Shown here piece after piece: positions 31,084 through 40,623 of a stretch of 64,000 nucleotides of DNA (positions are counted from its first letter, which is position 1; every line of letters starts with the position of its first letter). Below the pieces are notes generated by a model. That model was given only the letters and a program-made list of their open reading frames with translations. It had not been told where the DNA came from and ran no database searches. This DNA comes from Mycolicibacterium lutetiense (GTDB lineage Bacteria; Actinomycetota; Actinomycetes; Mycobacteriales; Mycobacteriaceae): the NCBI RefSeq assembly GCF_017876775.1, contig NZ_JAGIOP010000002.1, positions 2,604,001 through 2,668,000 of the forward strand. The letters are read 5' to 3'. The translations under genes were made by a program, and so were the position numbers.

Positions 31084-31496
31084 GCCAGGCCGAGTTCGGC
31101 CCGGGCCGACGGATCGCAGTCGTCGAGCAGGTCGACGCACCGCTGGAACTCATCGGTCTCACCGATGTCGTCGGCGGCACGGGCCAGCGCGGCCACACAC
31201 CGCAGGAATCCCTGGTTCGGCTCATGGGCGAACGGCACCGGGCCGAAACCCTTCCAGCCGTTACGCCGCAACTGATCCAGCCCGCGGTGATAACCGGTGC
31301 GGGCATACGCATATGCGGTGACGGCCTTGTCGTCGGCGAGCGCCTTCTCGGCCAGCACGGCCCACGCGATCGACGCCGACGGGTGGGCCGCAGCCACCAC
31401 GGCCGGCTTCTCACCCGCAGCCAATTCGTCCTCGGCCTCAGGGTCTCCGGGAAGGAGGACCGGCTCCGGTCCCAACAAATCACCCATCCGTGTCAT
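31080..31496 (-). CDS. DUF3151-type conserved actinobacterial protein
   Basis: 138 residues from ATG 31496; a longer frame upstream overlaps the divergent gene and is rejected. Conserved features are DLLGPEPVLLPGDPEAE near the start, ASIAWAVLAEKALADDKAVT and GYHRGLDQLRRNGWKGFGPV, a mostly helical TPR-like fold. Match in length and position to Rv0360c. Probably cytoplasmic; function unknown. The 82-bp gap to the divergent gene at 31579 contains a repeated 13-bp unit (TACCGACGTACAG and TAGCGACGTACAG). Confidence 0.85.
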   Translation of the reverse strand: MTRMGDLLGPEPVLLPGDPEAEDELAAGEKPAVVAAAHPSASIAWAVLAEKALADDKAVTAYAYARTGYHRGLDQLRRNGWKGFGPVPFAHEPNQGFLRCVAALARAADDIGETDEFQRCVDLLDDCDPSARAELGLA

Positions 31497-31578
31497 GGGC
31501 CTATTGTGCACCGACCGATAAGCTCCACCGGTACCGACGTACAGACCGGTAGCGACGTACAGGAGGACCGCAGCAGGT

Positions 31579-32379
31579 ATGTCGAACCCAATGGGACCTG
31601 ACGAGAACCGCACCGACCACAGCGACGCACCGACCGAGAAAGTCGAGCTGCCTTCGAAGGCCGAGCTGTCCGCCTTGTCCGAGCCCGCCACCGAGATCAT
31701 CGGCTCAGCCGATGAGGTCACCGAGGCGGTGGCACTCAGCGAAGAACGACGCTTCACCGCACCGTCCGGGTTCGACGGGTCCACCCAGAAGATCGACACC
31801 CCGCCCGACCCGGAGACCGAGGTGTTCGCACCGCCCACCGAGGGCGACACCGTCACCGAGGAAGTGCCGAAAGGCGCTGCCCCACAGGTCATCGCGCCGC
31901 GCGAGGAATCGGCTCAGGCACCCACGCCGGCCGCCCGCCGCAGCTGGGGCTGGGTGGTGGCGGTCGTACTGGTGATCGCGGCCCTGGTGGCGATCGCAGT
32001 GCTCGGCACCGTCCTACTGACCCGCGAATCGACCTCGTCGGCCTCCCGGGAAGACGACGTCCGCACGACGATCCAGGGCTTCGACGCAGCCATCCAGCGT
32101 GGCGACCTGGCCGCCCTGCGATCGATGACCTGCGGCACCACCCGCGACAACTACGTCAAGTACGACCAGAAGGCCTGGGACGAAACCCACGCCCGGGTGG
32201 AGAGCGCCAAGCAGTACCCCGTGGTGGCCAGCATCGACCAGGTGGTCGTCACCGGCGATCACGCCGAGGCAAACGTCACCAGCTTCATGGCGTTCGCCCC
32301 GCAAACCCGGTCCACCCGTAGCTTCGACCTTCAGTTCCGCGACAGTCAGTGGAAGATCTGCCAGGCGCCTACCGGCTAA
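31579..32379 (+). CDS. Single-span membrane protein with acidic cytoplasmic domain (Rv0361-like)
   Basis: 266 residues. Residues 1-120 are acidic and low-complexity (Glu/Pro/Thr/Ser), probably disordered and cytoplasmic. One membrane span follows (WVVAVVLVIAALVAIAVLG, ~130-150) and a ~105-residue outer domain with two cysteines (MTCGTT, KICQAP) of NTF2/lumazine-binding type. RBS AGGAGG lies just before the ATG. Same layout as the protein at 16480. It lies 9 bp before the CHAP-domain gene, so they probably share a transcript and the envelope as place of action. Confidence 0.78.
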   Translation: MSNPMGPDENRTDHSDAPTEKVELPSKAELSALSEPATEIIGSADEVTEAVALSEERRFTAPSGFDGSTQKIDTPPDPETEVFAPPTEGDTVTEEVPKGAAPQVIAPREESAQAPTPAARRSWGWVVAVVLVIAALVAIAVLGTVLLTRESTSSASREDDVRTTIQGFDAAIQRGDLAALRSMTCGTTRDNYVKYDQKAWDETHARVESAKQYPVVASIDQVVVTGDHAEANVTSFMAFAPQTRSTRSFDLQFRDSQWKICQAPTG

Positions 32380-32388
32380 TCTGACCGG

Positions 32389-32976
32389 GTGAGGCGGCGT
32401 GGACCCAAGCTGTGGTTGGCCCTGTGCACGCTCGGGGCAGTCATCGCCGTCGGCGCGGCCGCACTCCTGATCCGGCATCCCGGCGCAATCGACATCCTGC
32501 CCGGCAAACCTGCCGCCTTCCCCCAGATCGACCGCACCGCACTCGATCCGGCCCAGGCGCGGATCGTCGATGTGCTGCAGTCGCAGTACAGCGCCCAGCC
32601 CGGCGGCAGCCATTTCTCCGAAGGCGTCGAGGAGCCGTGGTGCGCCGACTTCGTCAGCTGGGTGCTCAACGAGGCGGGCCGGCCGCTGTCCAACCCGAAC
32701 TCGGGGAGCTGGCGGATCCCGGGCGTGTACACGCTGCAGGAGTACTACCAGGCCGCCGGCCGGTTCACCGATCCGACGGGATACCGGCCCCGCACCGGCG
32801 ACGTGGTGATGTACGCCGAAGGCAGCCCGCTCGGGTTGCACACCAATTTCGTTGTGACCGTGGATGACAACGCGATAACCACAATCGGCGGCAATGAGGA
32901 GGGCGGCATCCGGGTGCACACCCTCGATGACGCCGAAGTCGCCGGGATCCTCGGCTACGGCCGGTTGTCCGGTTAG
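32389..32976 (+). CDS. Secreted CHAP-domain protein, putative peptidoglycan amidase/endopeptidase
   Basis: 195 residues, GTG start. An N-terminal signal anchor (RRRGPKLWLALCTLGAVIAV) and then a CHAP domain: catalytic Cys in EPWCADFVSWVLNEAG, GDVVMY, and the catalytic His in LGLHTNFVVTVDD. CHAP enzymes cut cell-wall peptides or amide bonds. No lipobox and no cell-wall-binding repeat. It overlaps the convergent fba stop by 4 bp (32973-32976). Confidence 0.82.
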   Translation: MRRRGPKLWLALCTLGAVIAVGAAALLIRHPGAIDILPGKPAAFPQIDRTALDPAQARIVDVLQSQYSAQPGGSHFSEGVEEPWCADFVSWVLNEAGRPLSNPNSGSWRIPGVYTLQEYYQAAGRFTDPTGYRPRTGDVVMYAEGSPLGLHTNFVVTVDDNAITTIGGNEEGGIRVHTLDDAEVAGILGYGRLSG

Positions 32977-34010
32977 CCGCCGGTGACGCTGCGCCCGGCG
33001 CTGTGCAGATCGTTGCAGGCCTCGATGACGCGTTCAGCCATCGACGCCTCGGCCTTCTTCAGGTAGCTGCGCGGGTCGTAAACCTTCTTATCCCCAACTT
33101 CCCCGTCCACCTTCAAAACACCGTCGTAGTTGGTGAACATGTGAGCGGCCAGCGGGCGGGTGAAGGCGTACTGCGTGTCGGTGTCGACGTTCATCTTCAC
33201 CACGCCGTACCTGAGGGAGTCCTCGATCTCGGACTTCAGCGAACCCGATCCGCCGTGGAAGACGAAATCGAAAGGCTTTGCGTCGTCGGATAATCCGAGC
33301 TTTGCGGCCGCCACCCGCTGACCCTCGGCCAGCACCTCGGGCTTGAGCACCACATTGCCGGGCTTGTAGACGCCGTGCACGTTTCCGAACGTGGCCGCCA
33401 GCAGGTACGCCCCCTGTTCACCGGCACCCAGCGCGTCGATCGTCTTCTCGAAGTCCTCCGAGGAGGTGTAGAGCTTGTCGTTGATCTCGGCCTCGACCCC
33501 GTCCTCTTCGCCGCCGACCACACCGATCTCGACCTCGAGAATGATCTTGGCCGCAGCGGCAAGCTTCAACAGTTCCTGGGCGATGGTCAGGTTCTCGTCG
33601 ATCGGGACGGCCGAACCGTCCCACATGTGGGACTGGAACAACGGATTGCGGCCGGCGGCGACCCGCTCGGCCGAGATGGCCAGCAGCGGGCGCACATAGG
33701 TGTCCAGCTTGTCCTTCGGACAGTGGTCGGTGTGCAGGGCGACCGTGATCGGGTAGCGGTCGGCGATCACGTGGGCGAACTCGGCCAGTGCGACGGCACC
33801 GGTCACCATGTCCTTGACCCCGAGCCCCGAAGCGAACTCGGCCCCACCGGTCGAGAACTGGATGATGCCGTCGCTGCCCGCGTCGGCGAAACCCTTGATG
33901 GCCGCGTTGACGGTTTCCGACGACGTGCAGTTGATGGCCGGGAACGCGAACGAATGCTCCTTGGCCCGGCCGAGCATCTCGGCGTAGACCTCAGGAGTGG
34001 CGATCGGCAT
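32973..34010 (-). CDS. fba: Class II fructose-bisphosphate aldolase
   Basis: 345 residues from ATG 34010, behind AGGA; the frame runs 114 codons further but overlaps the dedA promoter and gene. Zinc-dependent aldolase: HTDHCPKDKLD with the catalytic Asp and Zn His, EVEIGVVGGEEDG, and the second ligand region FDFVFHGGSGS followed by VKMNVDTDTQ. It cleaves fructose-1,6-bisphosphate to two triose phosphates in glycolysis and works backwards in gluconeogenesis. Single gene, divergent from dedA with 73 bp between. Confidence 0.97.
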   Translation of the reverse strand: MPIATPEVYAEMLGRAKEHSFAFPAINCTSSETVNAAIKGFADAGSDGIIQFSTGGAEFASGLGVKDMVTGAVALAEFAHVIADRYPITVALHTDHCPKDKLDTYVRPLLAISAERVAAGRNPLFQSHMWDGSAVPIDENLTIAQELLKLAAAAKIILEVEIGVVGGEEDGVEAEINDKLYTSSEDFEKTIDALGAGEQGAYLLAATFGNVHGVYKPGNVVLKPEVLAEGQRVAAAKLGLSDDAKPFDFVFHGGSGSLKSEIEDSLRYGVVKMNVDTDTQYAFTRPLAAHMFTNYDGVLKVDGEVGDKKVYDPRSYLKKAEASMAERVIEACNDLHSAGRSVTGG

Positions 34011-34083
34011 GGTTTGTCCTTCCGTCTGACACGGGGTTATCGCAGGTGAAGGCCGGTCGCACGGCCCAGGTACCCTTGGGATC

Positions 34084-34779
34084 GTGATCGACATCGCCCT
34101 CCCTGAGGCTACGACCAATCTGGCACTCATGCCGGATTTCATGGATCCGCTACACCTCATCGGATCCTTCGGCACCTGGGCCCTGGTGGGCATCCTGGTC
34201 GTCGTGTTCGTCGAGTCCGGCGTGCTGTTCCCCGTTCTGCCCGGCGACTCGCTGCTGTTCGTCGCGGGCATGCTGGCCGCGGGCACCGCCGCCCAGGGGA
34301 CGGCAGTGGGCGCCAACTTCGAACTCTGGCAGTTGCTGCTCTTCATCCCCATCGCGGCGATCCTCGGCGGTCAGGTCGGCTACCTCATCGGCCGGTTCCT
34401 CGGCGTCGAGATGTTCAAACCCGACGCCCGGGTGTTGAAGCAGAAGTACCTCGACGAGGCCCACACGTTCTTCGAGCAGCGCGGCCCGTTCGCCATCGTC
34501 ATCGCCAGGTTCGTGCCGATCGTGCGCACGCTGGCACCGATCGTCGCCGGCGCCGCGAAGATGCGCTATTCGGTGTTCACGACGTTCAACGTCATCGGCG
34601 CCGTGGTGTGGGGCGTCGGCCTCGTGCTGCTCGGCTACTGGTTGGGTCAGTTCGAGATCATCCAGAAGCTGCTCGAGCCGATCTTCGTCCTGATCGTGGT
34701 GGCCTCGGTGGCACCGATGTTCATCGAGTGGTTCAAGCGCCGCCGCGCCGCCAAGAAGGCCGCCGCCGAGCAGGTCTAA
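34084..34779 (+). CDS. DedA-family membrane protein
   Basis: 231 residues, GTG start. DedA/SNARE-associated (VTT) domain with about five membrane segments; conserved are FVESGVLFPVLPGDSLLF, GYLIGRFLG, and the arginine motif FFEQRGPFAIVIARFVPIVR, then FNVIGAVVWGVG. DedA proteins act as lipid-carrier flippases or scramblases, for example for undecaprenyl phosphate. Very basic tail (RRRAAKKAAA). Position equals Rv0364. Its stop overlaps the coxE stop by 4 bp. Confidence 0.92.
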   Translation: MIDIALPEATTNLALMPDFMDPLHLIGSFGTWALVGILVVVFVESGVLFPVLPGDSLLFVAGMLAAGTAAQGTAVGANFELWQLLLFIPIAAILGGQVGYLIGRFLGVEMFKPDARVLKQKYLDEAHTFFEQRGPFAIVIARFVPIVRTLAPIVAGAAKMRYSVFTTFNVIGAVVWGVGLVLLGYWLGQFEIIQKLLEPIFVLIVVASVAPMFIEWFKRRRAAKKAAAEQV

Positions 34780-35972
34780 CTGCCGGCAAGCACGTCGAAC
34801 AGTTCGCGCAGGCCGGTGAGCGTGTGGGCCGGCAGAAAGTGATCGCACAGCGGCAACGCGGCGGCCATCGACCCGGCCAGGGGCACATACCCCGGGGCGG
34901 CCGCGCGCGGGTTGAGCCACACCACCAGGTGTGCCCGCCGGCGCAACCGAACCATCTCGCGCTGCAGGAGTTCGGGCGGGTCCGAATCCCAGCCGTCGGA
35001 GGCGATCACCACCACCGCCCCTCGCAGCGCGTGACCGTGCGAACCGCCCAGCAACGCACCGATGGACCGGGCGAGCCGGGTGCCGCCGTAACGGTCGATC
35101 ACCTTCTCGTTGGCCCGGGCCAACGAGACCTCGGCGGACCGGTGGGACAACACCGCGGTGAGCCGGGTGAGCGTGGTGGCGAACGCGAACACCTCGGGGC
35201 GGCTCCGTCGGTGCATCGCCGCCGCCCGCATCAGATGCAGATACACCGCCGCATACGGCTGCATCGACCCGCTGACGTCACACACCAGCACCACCCGCCT
35301 GCGACGGAGGCGAGCGCGAGTCCGGGCCACCCGCAACGGTTCCCACCCGGTCGTCCGCGAGGCCCTGATGGTTTCCCGCAGATCGACGCGACGGCCGGCC
35401 GGGTGACGGCGCCGGCGCAAGGTGCGCCGCTGCGGCCAGCGGGCCTCCGCGCTTTCCAACCAGGCTCCGATCCGCCTCAGCTCGTCGCTGTCGAACCGCT
35501 CGAACGGTTCGTCGGCCCGGACCGCCATCCAACTGGGCATCAGGTCAGGCAGGGCAGAGAGTGAACGGAAGTCGTCGGGTTCCGCGATCGCCGCGGCGAC
35601 GGACGTCGGCCTGGTGGTCCACGGCAGACCCTCGCCGTCCTGTCCGGAGCCGGCCGGGGCCATGCTGGGTGCCGGTGCCACCGGCGATGTGGTGTTCCGC
35701 TTGAGGCTGGGCGGATCGAGCCCGACGACGGCGTCGGCGAAGACCGCGTCGAACACGGCATCGAACGCGGGCAGATCTTCGGCGCGACTCACCAGTGACA
35801 GCCGGGCAGCCCAATACAGCTGGGACCGTACGACGGGGACGAGGACGTGCATCGCCTCGACCAGACGCCCGGATCCGACCGCCGAGACCGTCACGCCGCC
35901 CGTGCGGAGCCGGTGGACCAGCGCGACGGCGAACGCGGCCAGATCGACCCCGCGGAGCAGGGATGCCGTCAT
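34776..35972 (-). CDS. coxE: CoxE-type von Willebrand factor A-domain protein
   Basis: 398 residues. The N-terminal half is a helical region with many Arg, the C-terminal half a VWA domain with the MIDAS motif LVCDVSGSMQPY and the later ASDGWDSD. CoxE works with the MoxR-like ATPase (CoxD) in inserting copper and sulfur into the CO dehydrogenase active site. Last gene of the cox operon; its start touches the coxG stop at 35972. Confidence 0.87.
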   Translation of the reverse strand: MTASLLRGVDLAAFAVALVHRLRTGGVTVSAVGSGRLVEAMHVLVPVVRSQLYWAARLSLVSRAEDLPAFDAVFDAVFADAVVGLDPPSLKRNTTSPVAPAPSMAPAGSGQDGEGLPWTTRPTSVAAAIAEPDDFRSLSALPDLMPSWMAVRADEPFERFDSDELRRIGAWLESAEARWPQRRTLRRRRHPAGRRVDLRETIRASRTTGWEPLRVARTRARLRRRRVVLVCDVSGSMQPYAAVYLHLMRAAAMHRRSRPEVFAFATTLTRLTAVLSHRSAEVSLARANEKVIDRYGGTRLARSIGALLGGSHGHALRGAVVVIASDGWDSDPPELLQREMVRLRRRAHLVVWLNPRAAAPGYVPLAGSMAAALPLCDHFLPAHTLTGLRELFDVLAGS

Positions 35973-36613
35973 CAGCGAGCGCGTGGAGCGTGCCTGGCCA
36001 TCCGCAGGCGGCCGATCGTGAACACGATGGCGGCCATGAGGAAGGCCCCGAAGACTCGCGGTCCGTACCTTTTGAGGGCACTGCCGCCGGCCAGGCCGAT
36101 CAGGTCGATCGGCTCGGGGTCGGGTGCCGGGGTCGGCGCAGCGGTGGGTGCCGGAGTTTCGGCAGGGGCGTCGGCGGCGAGCTTGGCCTCCAGCGATTCC
36201 ACGAACTGACCCAGCAGCTTCTCCGACACGTCCTGCAACATTCCGCTGCCGAACTGCGCGAGCTTGCCCACGACCTTGAGGTCGGTGTCGACCGTGACGC
36301 GGGTGGCCTGCCCGGCGTCGTGCAACCGGGCGGTCACGGTGGCCGCGGCGTTACCGGTGCCGCGGGCCTCCTTGCCCTTGGCATCGATGACGGCGCGGTG
36401 TTCGTCGCGGTTCCGCTCGACGAAATGGACCTTGCCGCTGAACTCACTGGTGACCGGACCGACCTTGATCTTCACCTTGCCCAAGGTGTCCTCACCCTCG
36501 TGACCGGTCAGCTGTGCGCCCGGCATCAGCGGGACCACCTGCTCCAGGTCGGTGAGCAGGTCCCACGCCTTCTCGACGGGAACGCTGACGGTGAACTCGT
36601 TGGCGATCTTCAT
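35972..36613 (-). CDS. coxG: CoxG-like SRPBCC-domain membrane-anchor protein
   Basis: 213 residues. Residues 1-145 are an SRPBCC (START-like) domain (NEFTVSVPVEKAWDLLTDLE, MPGAQLTGHEG), a Pro/Ala-rich linker follows at ~155-175, then one membrane span (FGAFLMAAIVFTIG) and a basic tail. CoxG anchors CO dehydrogenase to the membrane and, in mycobacteria, is linked to quinone delivery to the enzyme. It overlaps the ATPase gene by 4 bp. Confidence 0.87.
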   Translation of the reverse strand: MKIANEFTVSVPVEKAWDLLTDLEQVVPLMPGAQLTGHEGEDTLGKVKIKVGPVTSEFSGKVHFVERNRDEHRAVIDAKGKEARGTGNAAATVTARLHDAGQATRVTVDTDLKVVGKLAQFGSGMLQDVSEKLLGQFVESLEAKLAADAPAETPAPTAAPTPAPDPEPIDLIGLAGGSALKRYGPRVFGAFLMAAIVFTIGRLRMARHAPRAR

Positions 36614-37500
36614 AGGACGCTTCCTCTCAGTTCCAGCAGTGCGTCACCGAGCACTCCGGTGTCGTCGGGGGTCTTGGCCAGTGCCCCGATGGTCGTCAGA
36701 GCGGCGGGGTCCACCAGGTCGCCGACGCCCAATGTCACCAGGGCAGCGACCCAGTCGATGATCTCGGCGATCCCGGGAGGCTTGTCGAGATCGAGATGCC
36801 TGGCCGCACCGACGAATTGGGAGGCCCGTTCGATGAGCGCATCGGTGGCTCCCGGCACGGTGCGCCGGACGATCGCGACGGCGTGGGCGGGCTGCGGGTA
36901 CTCGATCCAGTGGTAGAGGCAGCGTCGGCGCAATGCGTCGTGCAGGTCCCGGCTGCGGTTGGACGTCAGCACTACAATGGGCGGCTGCTCGGCGACGAAG
37001 GTGCCCAACTCGGGCACGGTGACCGCGGCCTCGCCGAGGAATTCCAATAACAGCGCCTCGAATTCATCGTCGGCGCGGTCGATCTCGTCGACCAGCAGCA
37101 CCGGTGGCCGGGGCCCGCGGTGCCGCACGCATCGCAGGATCGGACGGTCGACGAGGTAGTCCTCGGTGTAGAGGTGCGCCTCGTCGATCTGTTCGGCACC
37201 GTGCGCCTCGGACAGTCGGATGGACAGCAGCTGGCGCGGGTAGTTCCAGTCGTAGAGCGCCTCGCTTGCGGTCAGCCCCTCATAGCACTGCACCCGGACC
37301 AGTTGGGTATCCAGCACGGCCGCCAGGGTTTTGGCCGCGGTGGTCTTGCCGACCCCCGGCTCGCCCTCCAGGAGCAGCGGGCGACCCATCGTGACCGCGA
37401 GATAGACGGCGGTCGCGGTGCCTGCGTCGAGCAGGTAGTCGTTGGTGTCGAACCGCCGCACCACATCCTCGACACCGCTGAAGATCGGGTCAGTGTCCAC
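36610..37500 (-). CDS. coxD: MoxR-type AAA+ ATPase (CoxD-like)
   Basis: 296 residues. AAA+ ATPase with Walker [16 protein letters not shown] near residue 40, Walker B VLLVDEIDRADDEFEALLLE, sensor 1 VVLTSNRSRDLHDALRRRC and sensor 2 arginine region later. MoxR-family ATPases pair with VWA proteins as metal-centre chaperones; here the partner is coxE two genes downstream. It overlaps the XdhC-like gene upstream by 11 bp and coxG downstream by 4 bp. Confidence 0.88.
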   Translation of the reverse strand: MDTDPIFSGVEDVVRRFDTNDYLLDAGTATAVYLAVTMGRPLLLEGEPGVGKTTAAKTLAAVLDTQLVRVQCYEGLTASEALYDWNYPRQLLSIRLSEAHGAEQIDEAHLYTEDYLVDRPILRCVRHRGPRPPVLLVDEIDRADDEFEALLLEFLGEAAVTVPELGTFVAEQPPIVVLTSNRSRDLHDALRRRCLYHWIEYPQPAHAVAIVRRTVPGATDALIERASQFVGAARHLDLDKPPGIAEIIDWVAALVTLGVGDLVDPAALTTIGALAKTPDDTGVLGDALLELRGSVL

Positions 37501-38212
37501 TCAACCCGCCGACCCTGATCCCCTCGATCAGCTCGGCAACGATCGAAACCGCTATCTCGGCAGGGGTTTTCGCACCGATCGCCAGGCCGACCGGGCTGTG
37601 CACCCTGGCCCGCTCGGTTTCCGACAACCCCAGCCCGTCCAGGATGGACGCCCCGCGCACCCGGCTGGCGACCAGCCCGATGTAGCCGACCCCGGCGTCC
37701 AGCGCAGCCCGGATGACGTCGGCTTCGGCGCCGCCCAGGCTGGCGATCACCACCGCGGTGGCATCCCCCGAGCTGTCCGGGCCGTCCAACCGCCGCACGT
37801 CATAGCCGAGGACCCCGCACAGATCGTTCATGGCGTCGGCGATCGGTGTGCCGCCGAAGATCTGCACCAGCGGGGCGGGCACCTCGGGCGCCAGGAAGAT
37901 CTCCAGCGCGCCGCCGGACAGGCAGGGATTGACCACCACACAGGCGCCCGGGGCCTCCGGAAAGTGCACATCGCCGTCGGGCAACACGCGCAGCAGCACG
38001 CTCTGGCCCAACTGGAGCGCGCCGAGCGCGGCCTTGCGCACCGAGTTCTGCGCGCAATGCCCTCCGACGAATCCCTCAATGGTCCCATCGGCCAACAGAA
38101 TTGCCTCATCACCGGGATGGGATGACGTGGGCTGCTGTGCGCGTACCACCGTCGCGTGTACGAACGGTGTCCGGGCCCGACGCAATTGCGCCGCACGTTC
38201 ACTGAGAGTCAT
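37490..38212 (-). CDS. XdhC/CoxF-family molybdenum-cofactor protein, copy 1
   Basis: 240 residues from ATG 38212. N-terminal XdhC domain (FVHATVVRAQQPTSSHPGDE, FVGGHCAQNSV) and C-terminal Rossmann-like XdhC domain (VGYIGLVASRVRGASILDGL, ARVHSPVGLAIGAKTPAEIA). XdhC proteins bind and sulfurate molybdenum cofactor before delivery to xanthine-dehydrogenase-type enzymes. It lies 11 bp after coxL and is the shorter of the two copies in this operon. It has C-H-C in GGHCAQN in place of the GGC of the second copy. Confidence 0.86.
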   Translation of the reverse strand: MTLSERAAQLRRARTPFVHATVVRAQQPTSSHPGDEAILLADGTIEGFVGGHCAQNSVRKAALGALQLGQSVLLRVLPDGDVHFPEAPGACVVVNPCLSGGALEIFLAPEVPAPLVQIFGGTPIADAMNDLCGVLGYDVRRLDGPDSSGDATAVVIASLGGAEADVIRAALDAGVGYIGLVASRVRGASILDGLGLSETERARVHSPVGLAIGAKTPAEIAVSIVAELIEGIRVGGLSGH

Positions 38213-38223
38213 CGCAGCTCCTT

Positions 38224-40623
38224 CTAGATCGGCGGCCTGGCCCGGCCCTGCATGGCCTCCCATACCCGCGAAGGGTTCAGCGGCATATCGGCATGTCGAA
38301 CACCGAACGGCGCCAGGGCATCCACCACCGCGTTGACCACCGCGGGCGGTGAACCCACCGTGGCGGACTCGCCAATGCCCTTGGCCCCGATCGGATGGTG
38401 CGGTGACGGGGTGACGGTGTGCCCGGTCTCCAGATGTGGCACCTCCATCGCCGTGGGGATCAGGTAGTCCATCAGCGACCCGCCCAGGCAGTTCCCGTCC
38501 TCGTCGAACGCGATCATCTCCATCAGGGCCATGCCGATGCCGTCGACCACACCGCCGTGCACCTGTCCCTCGATGATCATCGGGTTGATCCGGGTCCCAC
38601 AGTCATCCACCGCCAGGAACCTGCGGACCTTGACCACGGCGGTACCGGGATCGACGTCCACGACGCAGAAGTAGGCGCCGTACGGGTAGGTGAGATTCTC
38701 TGGGTTGTAGCAGATCTGGGCGTCCAGTCCGCCCTCGATCCCCTCCGGGAGATCTCCTGCCCCGTGGGCGCGCATCGCGATGTCGGCGATGGTGACCGAC
38801 GCCGTCGGATCGCCCTTGACGTGGAAGTTGCCCTTGTCCCACTCAAGATCGGCAACGGAGGCCTCGAGCATTCCCGACGCGATGATCTTGGCCTTGTCCC
38901 GGACCTTGCGGGCGACCAGTGCCGCCGCCGCACCCGACACCGGGGTGGACCGGCTGCCGTAAGTGCCTAGACCGAACGGGGTTTGGTCGGTATCGCCGTG
39001 CACCACGTCGATGTCTTCGGGCGGGATGCCCAGCTCCTCGGCCACGATCTGGGCGAACGTCGTCTCATGGCCCTGTCCCTGGCTCTGAACACTCAGACGC
39101 ACCACGGCTTTTCCGGTCGGATGTATTCGTAGCTCACAACCATCGGCCATACCGAGACCGAGAATGTCCATGTCCTTGCGTGGGCCGGCGCCGACCGCCT
39201 CGGTGAAGAACGACATACCGATGCCCATGAGTTCGCCGCGTTCGCGCTTCTCCCGCTGCTCGGCGCGCAGGCCGTCGTAGTCGATCATCTCCATCGCCAG
39301 GCGCATCGTCGTCTCGTAGTCGCCCGAGTCGTACACCCAGCCGGTCTTGGTGGTGTACGGGAACTGCTCGGGTTTCAATAGATTCCGCAGCCGCAACTCG
39401 GCGGGGTCCATCTTGAGCTCGAAGGCCAGACAGTCCACCAGGCGCTCGACGAGATACACCGCCTCGGTGATCCGGAACGAGCAGGCGTAGGCCACCCCGC
39501 CCGGCGCCTTGTTGGTGTACACCGCGGTCTGGTGCGCGTAGGCGGCCTGCAGGTCGTAGCTGCCGGTGAACACCCCGAAGAACCCGGCCGGGTACTTCAC
39601 CGGCGCCGCCTGGCCGTTGAACGCACCGTGGTCGGCCAGAACGTTGGTGCGGACGGCCAGGATCTTGCCGTCAGCGGTGGACGCGATCTCACCCACCATG
39701 ATGTAGTCGCGGGCGAAGCTGGTGGAGGTCAGGTTCTCGCTGCGGTCCTCCATCCATTTGACCGGCTTGCCCAACACCAACGACCCGACGATCGCGCACA
39801 CGTAGCCGGGATAGATCGGCACCTTGTTGCCGAACCCGCCGCCGATGTCCGGGGAGATGACCCGGATCTTGTGCTCGGGCAGGCCGGCCACCAACGCATA
39901 CAGGGTGCGGTGCGCGTGCGGTGCCTGCGAGGTGGTCCAGAGCGTCAGCTTGCCGGTGACCGGATCCAGATCGGCTACCGCACCGCAGGTTTCCATCGGC
40001 GCCGGATGCACCCGCGGGTAGACCATCTCCTGTTTGACCACCACGTCGGCTGCGGCGAAGACGGCCTCGGTGGCTGCGGCATCCCCGGTTTCCCAGTCGA
40101 AACAGTGGTTGTCGGTCTTGCCGTCGAGGTCGTCACGGATCACCGGGGCGTCGGGGTCGAGCGCGTGACGGGCGTCGATCACCGGATCCAGCGGGTCGTA
40201 GTCGACGTCGATGAGTTCCAGGGCGTCCCGCGCCGAGTAGCGGTCCTCGGCGACGACGAAAGCCACCTCCTGGCCCTGGAATCTGACCTTGTCGGTAGCC
40301 AGGACGGCTTGCACGTCGTTGGACAGCGTCGGCATCCACGCCAGACCCTTTTCCGCCAGGTCGGCGCCGGTGACCACGGCCTTGACCTTCGGATGTGCCT
40401 GCGCGGCAGTCACATCGATGCTGACGATCCTGGCGTGCGCGTACGGTGAGCGCAGGATCGCCAGGTGCAGCATGCCCGGCAGCGTGACATCGTCGACATA
40501 GGTGCCACGGCCCCGGATGAACCGCGGGTCCTCCTTGCGCAGCATCCGGCCATGACCGCAGGGCTTCTCGTCATTGACTGCGGTGTCCTCGGGTCGGCTG
40601 ACGGGATTCTCCAGCGTCGTCAT
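38224..40623 (-). CDS. coxL: Aerobic CO dehydrogenase large subunit, form I
   Basis: 799 residues, molybdopterin-binding catalytic subunit. The form I signature AYACSFR is present at residues 378-384, so Cys381 can bind the Mo-S-Cu-S-Cys centre; form II enzymes have AYRGAGR there. The active-site glutamate motif GAKGIGESATVGSPP is near the C-terminus and QGQGHETTFAQ binds the pterin. It oxidises CO to CO2 and passes electrons through CoxS and CoxM. Its start overlaps the coxS stop by 4 bp. Confidence 0.96.
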   Translation of the reverse strand: MTTLENPVSRPEDTAVNDEKPCGHGRMLRKEDPRFIRGRGTYVDDVTLPGMLHLAILRSPYAHARIVSIDVTAAQAHPKVKAVVTGADLAEKGLAWMPTLSNDVQAVLATDKVRFQGQEVAFVVAEDRYSARDALELIDVDYDPLDPVIDARHALDPDAPVIRDDLDGKTDNHCFDWETGDAAATEAVFAAADVVVKQEMVYPRVHPAPMETCGAVADLDPVTGKLTLWTTSQAPHAHRTLYALVAGLPEHKIRVISPDIGGGFGNKVPIYPGYVCAIVGSLVLGKPVKWMEDRSENLTSTSFARDYIMVGEIASTADGKILAVRTNVLADHGAFNGQAAPVKYPAGFFGVFTGSYDLQAAYAHQTAVYTNKAPGGVAYACSFRITEAVYLVERLVDCLAFELKMDPAELRLRNLLKPEQFPYTTKTGWVYDSGDYETTMRLAMEMIDYDGLRAEQREKRERGELMGIGMSFFTEAVGAGPRKDMDILGLGMADGCELRIHPTGKAVVRLSVQSQGQGHETTFAQIVAEELGIPPEDIDVVHGDTDQTPFGLGTYGSRSTPVSGAAAALVARKVRDKAKIIASGMLEASVADLEWDKGNFHVKGDPTASVTIADIAMRAHGAGDLPEGIEGGLDAQICYNPENLTYPYGAYFCVVDVDPGTAVVKVRRFLAVDDCGTRINPMIIEGQVHGGVVDGIGMALMEMIAFDEDGNCLGGSLMDYLIPTAMEVPHLETGHTVTPSPHHPIGAKGIGESATVGSPPAVVNAVVDALAPFGVRHADMPLNPSRVWEAMQGRARPPI